A DNA stretch of 5,683 bases, from assembly GCA_030614945.1 (NCBI GenBank), contig JAUXAH010000135.1, positions 1 through 5,683 of the forward strand, given 5' to 3'. This document shows positions 5,622 through 5,683 of the stretch, in pieces; the first letter of the stretch is position 1, and every line of letters begins with the position of its first letter. The translations under genes and the position numbers were made by a program. This DNA comes from Phycisphaerae bacterium. GTDB taxonomy: Bacteria; Planctomycetota; Phycisphaerae; Sedimentisphaerales; SG8-4. The notes beneath the pieces are model-generated. The model was not told where the DNA came from, searched no databases, and was given only the letters and a program-made list of their open reading frames with translations.

Positions 5622-5683
5622 ATGGATACTCTTCACATTCTGCTTATTGGCTTTATATCCATCGTCCTGATTAAAAATCTCGT
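5622..5683 (+). CDS. rnfA: Rnf complex subunit A, N-terminus (partial, 3' truncated by window)
   Basis: An ATG at 5622 follows TAGGAA (5611-5616) with 5 bases of spacing and opens a frame of about 20 residues running off the window, MDTLHILLIGF then ISIVLIKNLV. A hydrophobic first helix running into a conserved Asn-Leu/Phe-Val segment is how RnfA begins (commonly ...LVNNFVL...). RnfA follows rnfE in the standard C-D-G-E-A-B order. It is the inverted-topology partner of RnfE and should supply the other cysteines of the shared membrane Fe-S site, but these lie beyond the edge. The identification rests mainly on position and the short hydrophobic N-terminus. Confidence 0.85.
   Translation, partial: MDTLHILLIGFISIVLIKNL

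Noticed and set aside
1577..5683. The cluster as Na+-NQR rather than Rnf
   Set aside because: The first large subunit carries two CxxCxxCxxxCP sites and an NADH/FMN domain typical of RnfC. NqrA lacks these, and the gene order C-D-G-E-A is that of Rnf.

Overview
The window carries most of an rnf operon on the + strand. Rnf is a membrane ferredoxin:NAD+ oxidoreductase that pumps ions. Upstream of it lie an M48 lipoprotein metalloprotease on the - strand and the 3' end of a probable Gfo/Idh/MocA-type oxidoreductase. The gene order rnfC-D-G-E-A is typical of anaerobic or facultative bacteria that couple ferredoxin oxidation to a Na+ or H+ gradient. Protein style, the Cys-rich small protein ahead of rnfC and the mixture of short dispersed repeats suggest a Planctomycetota bacterium (Phycisphaerae/Sedimentisphaerales-like) from an anoxic setting. 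That taxonomic placement is inference from pattern recognition, not a search result.

Layout: 1-302 (+) is the C-terminal end of an oxidoreductase. 327-1151 (-) is a complete M48 metallopeptidase lipoprotein, convergent with the first gene. 1152-1240 is a divergent intergenic region with a good sigma70-type promoter facing the operon. 1241-1519 (+) is a small two-TM Cys-rich membrane protein. It is followed by rnfC (1577-3013), rnfD (3078-4124), rnfG (4228-4860), rnfE (4850-5482) and the first 62 bases of rnfA (5622 to the window end). rnfB would be expected just beyond the right edge.

How the genes work together (family knowledge): RnfC holds the NADH/FMN site and two [4Fe-4S] clusters. RnfD and RnfG carry covalently bound FMN on threonine. 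RnfE and RnfA are six-helix membrane subunits that share an iron-sulfur cluster between them. RnfB takes electrons from ferredoxin. The small protein sits where some rnf operons carry an accessory membrane gene, so a maturation or assembly role is plausible but unproven.

The most unusual feature is a palindromic element inserted in frame inside rnfC (about 2255-2323). It adds about 22 residues to the protein. In addition, three of the four main intergenic gaps of the operon contain recognisable repeat-like DNA of different kinds and the remaining one, before rnfC, holds a GC-rich hairpin. Several cofactor-site motifs also deviate from the family consensus: CECC for CECEP in RnfC, TQAT in RnfD, no Asp before SGAT in RnfG, and two extra cysteines in RnfE.
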